64,000 bases of DNA, from the NCBI GenBank assembly GCA_003332265.1, contig QPGA01000005.1, forward strand, positions 1 to 64,000. The letters are read 5' to 3'. Positions 37,701-40,700 of the stretch are shown here, piece by piece. Numbering within the stretch: the first letter of the stretch is position 1; each line of letters opens with the position of its first letter. Both the position numbers and the translations under genes were made by a program. Origin of the DNA: Candidatus Accumulibacter meliphilus (GTDB lineage Bacteria > Pseudomonadota > Gammaproteobacteria > Burkholderiales > Rhodocyclaceae). The notes beneath the pieces are model-generated. The model searched no databases and was not told the DNA's origin. It saw nothing but the letters and a program-made list of their open reading frames with translations.

Positions 37701-40700
37701 CTGCCGATCGATCGCGAGCGGGTCGATGGCGTCACCACCCAGATCGTGACGCCCAGCAAACTCGATCTTGCCGACAGCCCGCAACTGACTTCCGGCTGGG
37801 TCTACGGAATGGCCACCAGCCAACTGCTCAAACCCGACACCGTCGAGTTCAGCGCACCGGTCGATGGCGGCCAGTTCCTCAAGACCACCATCGAACCGGA
37901 CAAGGACGGCAAAGTCCCCGCGATCAACTACGGCGACATCGCCCGCATAGACCTCTTCAAGCTCATCCGTGACCAATACCCCAGCACGCTCGCCGACCTC
38001 AAAGATGCGGATCTCAACATCAACTGGGACAACATCGAAATCGGCGGAGCCGCGACCCTGGTCAAGGACAGCAAAGGCTTCCTGCTCACCGCCGAACGCG
38101 AGGATGGATATGCGTCGGCACAAGCGGCGACCGAGAAATCCTACAAGAGTCAACAGGCGGTCAATACCGACGGCGGCAAAAAGACGCTGAAAGAGAACGG
38201 CATCATCTTCCTCGCGCCGTCGATTGATGTCGATCGCCTGCGCCAAGGCAAGGCGCTGCTTGCTGGCGACATCACGATCACGATAAAGGGCTATGACAAG
38301 GACGATCCGGAAAAGCGCCTGCTGCTGAAACTGCGTGTGGTCGACTACACGCGAGCAGCTGAAACCGTGTTCTTCGGCGATCGGCCGCTGAATAATCCCG
38401 GGTATCACCCGTTCAAGCTAGCTGGCTCTGTTGGCGTCGGCGCAGAGAACCCGAATAACTCATTGGATGTCTGGCGAGTTGAACAGAGATTGCGATATCT
38501 TGGCTTTCCTGCCTACCAAAAAGGCTCAGGAATCAACATCAAGGATTTTATCGTTGATGGGGAATTCGCAGGAGACGAAAAAGCGGCGCTAAAGCTGTTC
38601 GAGAAAATTATTCGATTCCGCGTACCAGGCGAACCCGGTTACTCAAAGACTGGCACACTTACCAATGGCAATCCGGATCCCAAAGCCGTTGGCAACAACA
38701 AGTACGCGGGCGACTTCAACGGCGCCGATGGGGAAATCTCTCCGGACGATCACGCAATTATTCCCGACAATAGCGCAAGCGGTACGTCTCTTGAATGGTT
38801 AAGCGCCTACAACGCGCCGCACTGGATTAATATTGGCGCTCAAATGGAGTATATTGGTAATACAAAACAATCGAACTACAGCCTTCCTATGTGGCAAAAC
38901 GGAGACCGCGGAGGTGAAACTTTTGGTGTCAGTTGGATGCGCGATCTAATGCGGGCTCAGGAGTACGCCGACCCGCAATACCTGTCGGGGTTGCCGACCA
39001 CGGGCTCGCGCTTTACCGCCGCCATTGATGGAAACGGAAGCAATCCGGGAAGCCATAGTGCGCATTGGCTTGGAATGAGCTTTGACCTTTCCATCAAGCC
39101 GTATCTCGATCCATACTTCATGGGTAGCGAGGCGCCAGAATTTCCTACGACACTCAGCATTGATAATTTGCCGAGTCCACTTCCGACGAAAGACAACGAC
39201 TGGGCATGGAGCAATGAGAATGCGCTGGCATTGGCCGAGCAGCTAAGCAATCTGGAGCAACCGGGACAAGGCAGAAACTTTATGGCCGATGCCCTGCGCA
39301 ATTTTCTCGCACTATATTCGGTAACGCGACGGGATGACGCCTCTGCAGGTTCTGGCTGGAATTCCCTACGGATGATCAACGGGGATGAAGCACGAAATGC
39401 CATCTTTGGAGACGGTTCTCGGGGCGAAAGTTCGATTGGCCGGGTGATTATCGGCGGTAGCAGACCCGGAGAGGCGAAGCTCAAGCGTATGAAGGAAATA
39501 ATCGACCTTCTTGGGCTAACCAGCTGGCAAAGCTTCCAAGTCTCACCTCACCACCATCATTTCCATGTCGACCTTCACGTGCCGACTTTCTCGAAGATCG
39601 GCAGCAATTCATTGTTGCTATCGTCGCCAGAAAAATCCAACAGCCCTGCAAAGGACCGCACCATGTTACCCATGGATAGCCCACCGGCATTGGACGTTCA
39701 ACGCCCACCTACTTTAGCTACCCAGACAACTCTTATCGCCAAGTCATATGATGGCTTGGTAGGGATTTGCCTGTTTGTCGAATCTAGCCCAATGGTAGGT
39801 TGGGCTATCAACAACCTCGTCCCACTTGGGGCTGTCGGGGACTACTTAGGGGGTCGATCAAAGTTCGATTTATCCGGAACAACGGAAGTTACCATCCTTG
39901 AGCAACCAGCACACGGAGAAGTGAAGCTCTACTCCGAACCTCGCGGTGGAGGCTACTATTACTCTGCTACCGATCCCGAGTTTCGTGGCAAGGAGCAAGT
40001 GGTCTTCGAGGTCAAAGCCTTGGGAAAACGCTTCAAGGTGACCTATACGTTGTACGTTATCGGTAGCGTTGATCATATCCCGCCCAGCACTGATAGACTC
40101 TGCCCAAAAGAGGGAATCGGTTACCCCATTTCGCCAGCAAGCGATGGCGGGCATCGACGCAATCAGCTGCTTGACGGTATGTGGTCATTTGGATCGGTAC
40201 CAAGCACTTCGGAAGTGGACCTGCTGAACATTCCTTTAGGTGGTGTCACCGTGGATTTCGGAGAAATGGCAAGCGGCACGGTAGGAAGCACTTCCGCGAC
40301 GAGCGCAAGACCGGCCATCACCCTCTCCCCCACCGCCGCTGGCTACGGCTGGTTCATAGACCCCACCCCATCAGACAACGCCGAATTCCTCCCCACCAGC
40401 AACCCATTCGAGTGGATCGCCAAGCCGGGCTCCGAGGCGGAGGGCAGGATGGATCTCCTCACCGTTCTGCTCCATGAATACGGCCACGCCGTGGGACTGG
40501 ACCACACCGCCGACAGCCACGGTGTGATGGCCTCGACCCTCCTGCCGAGCGTCCGCCGCCTGCCCTCTTCCACCGAACTCATCGCCCTGCGCGGCCTGCT
40601 CGCCGGCACGGACTCCGCACCCCTGCCGTACGATCCCTCTACGCCGCCCGGAGCACCGCTGCCGCTGAGCCGCAGCGTCGGCTCCCTGCGGCTGAGCCGC

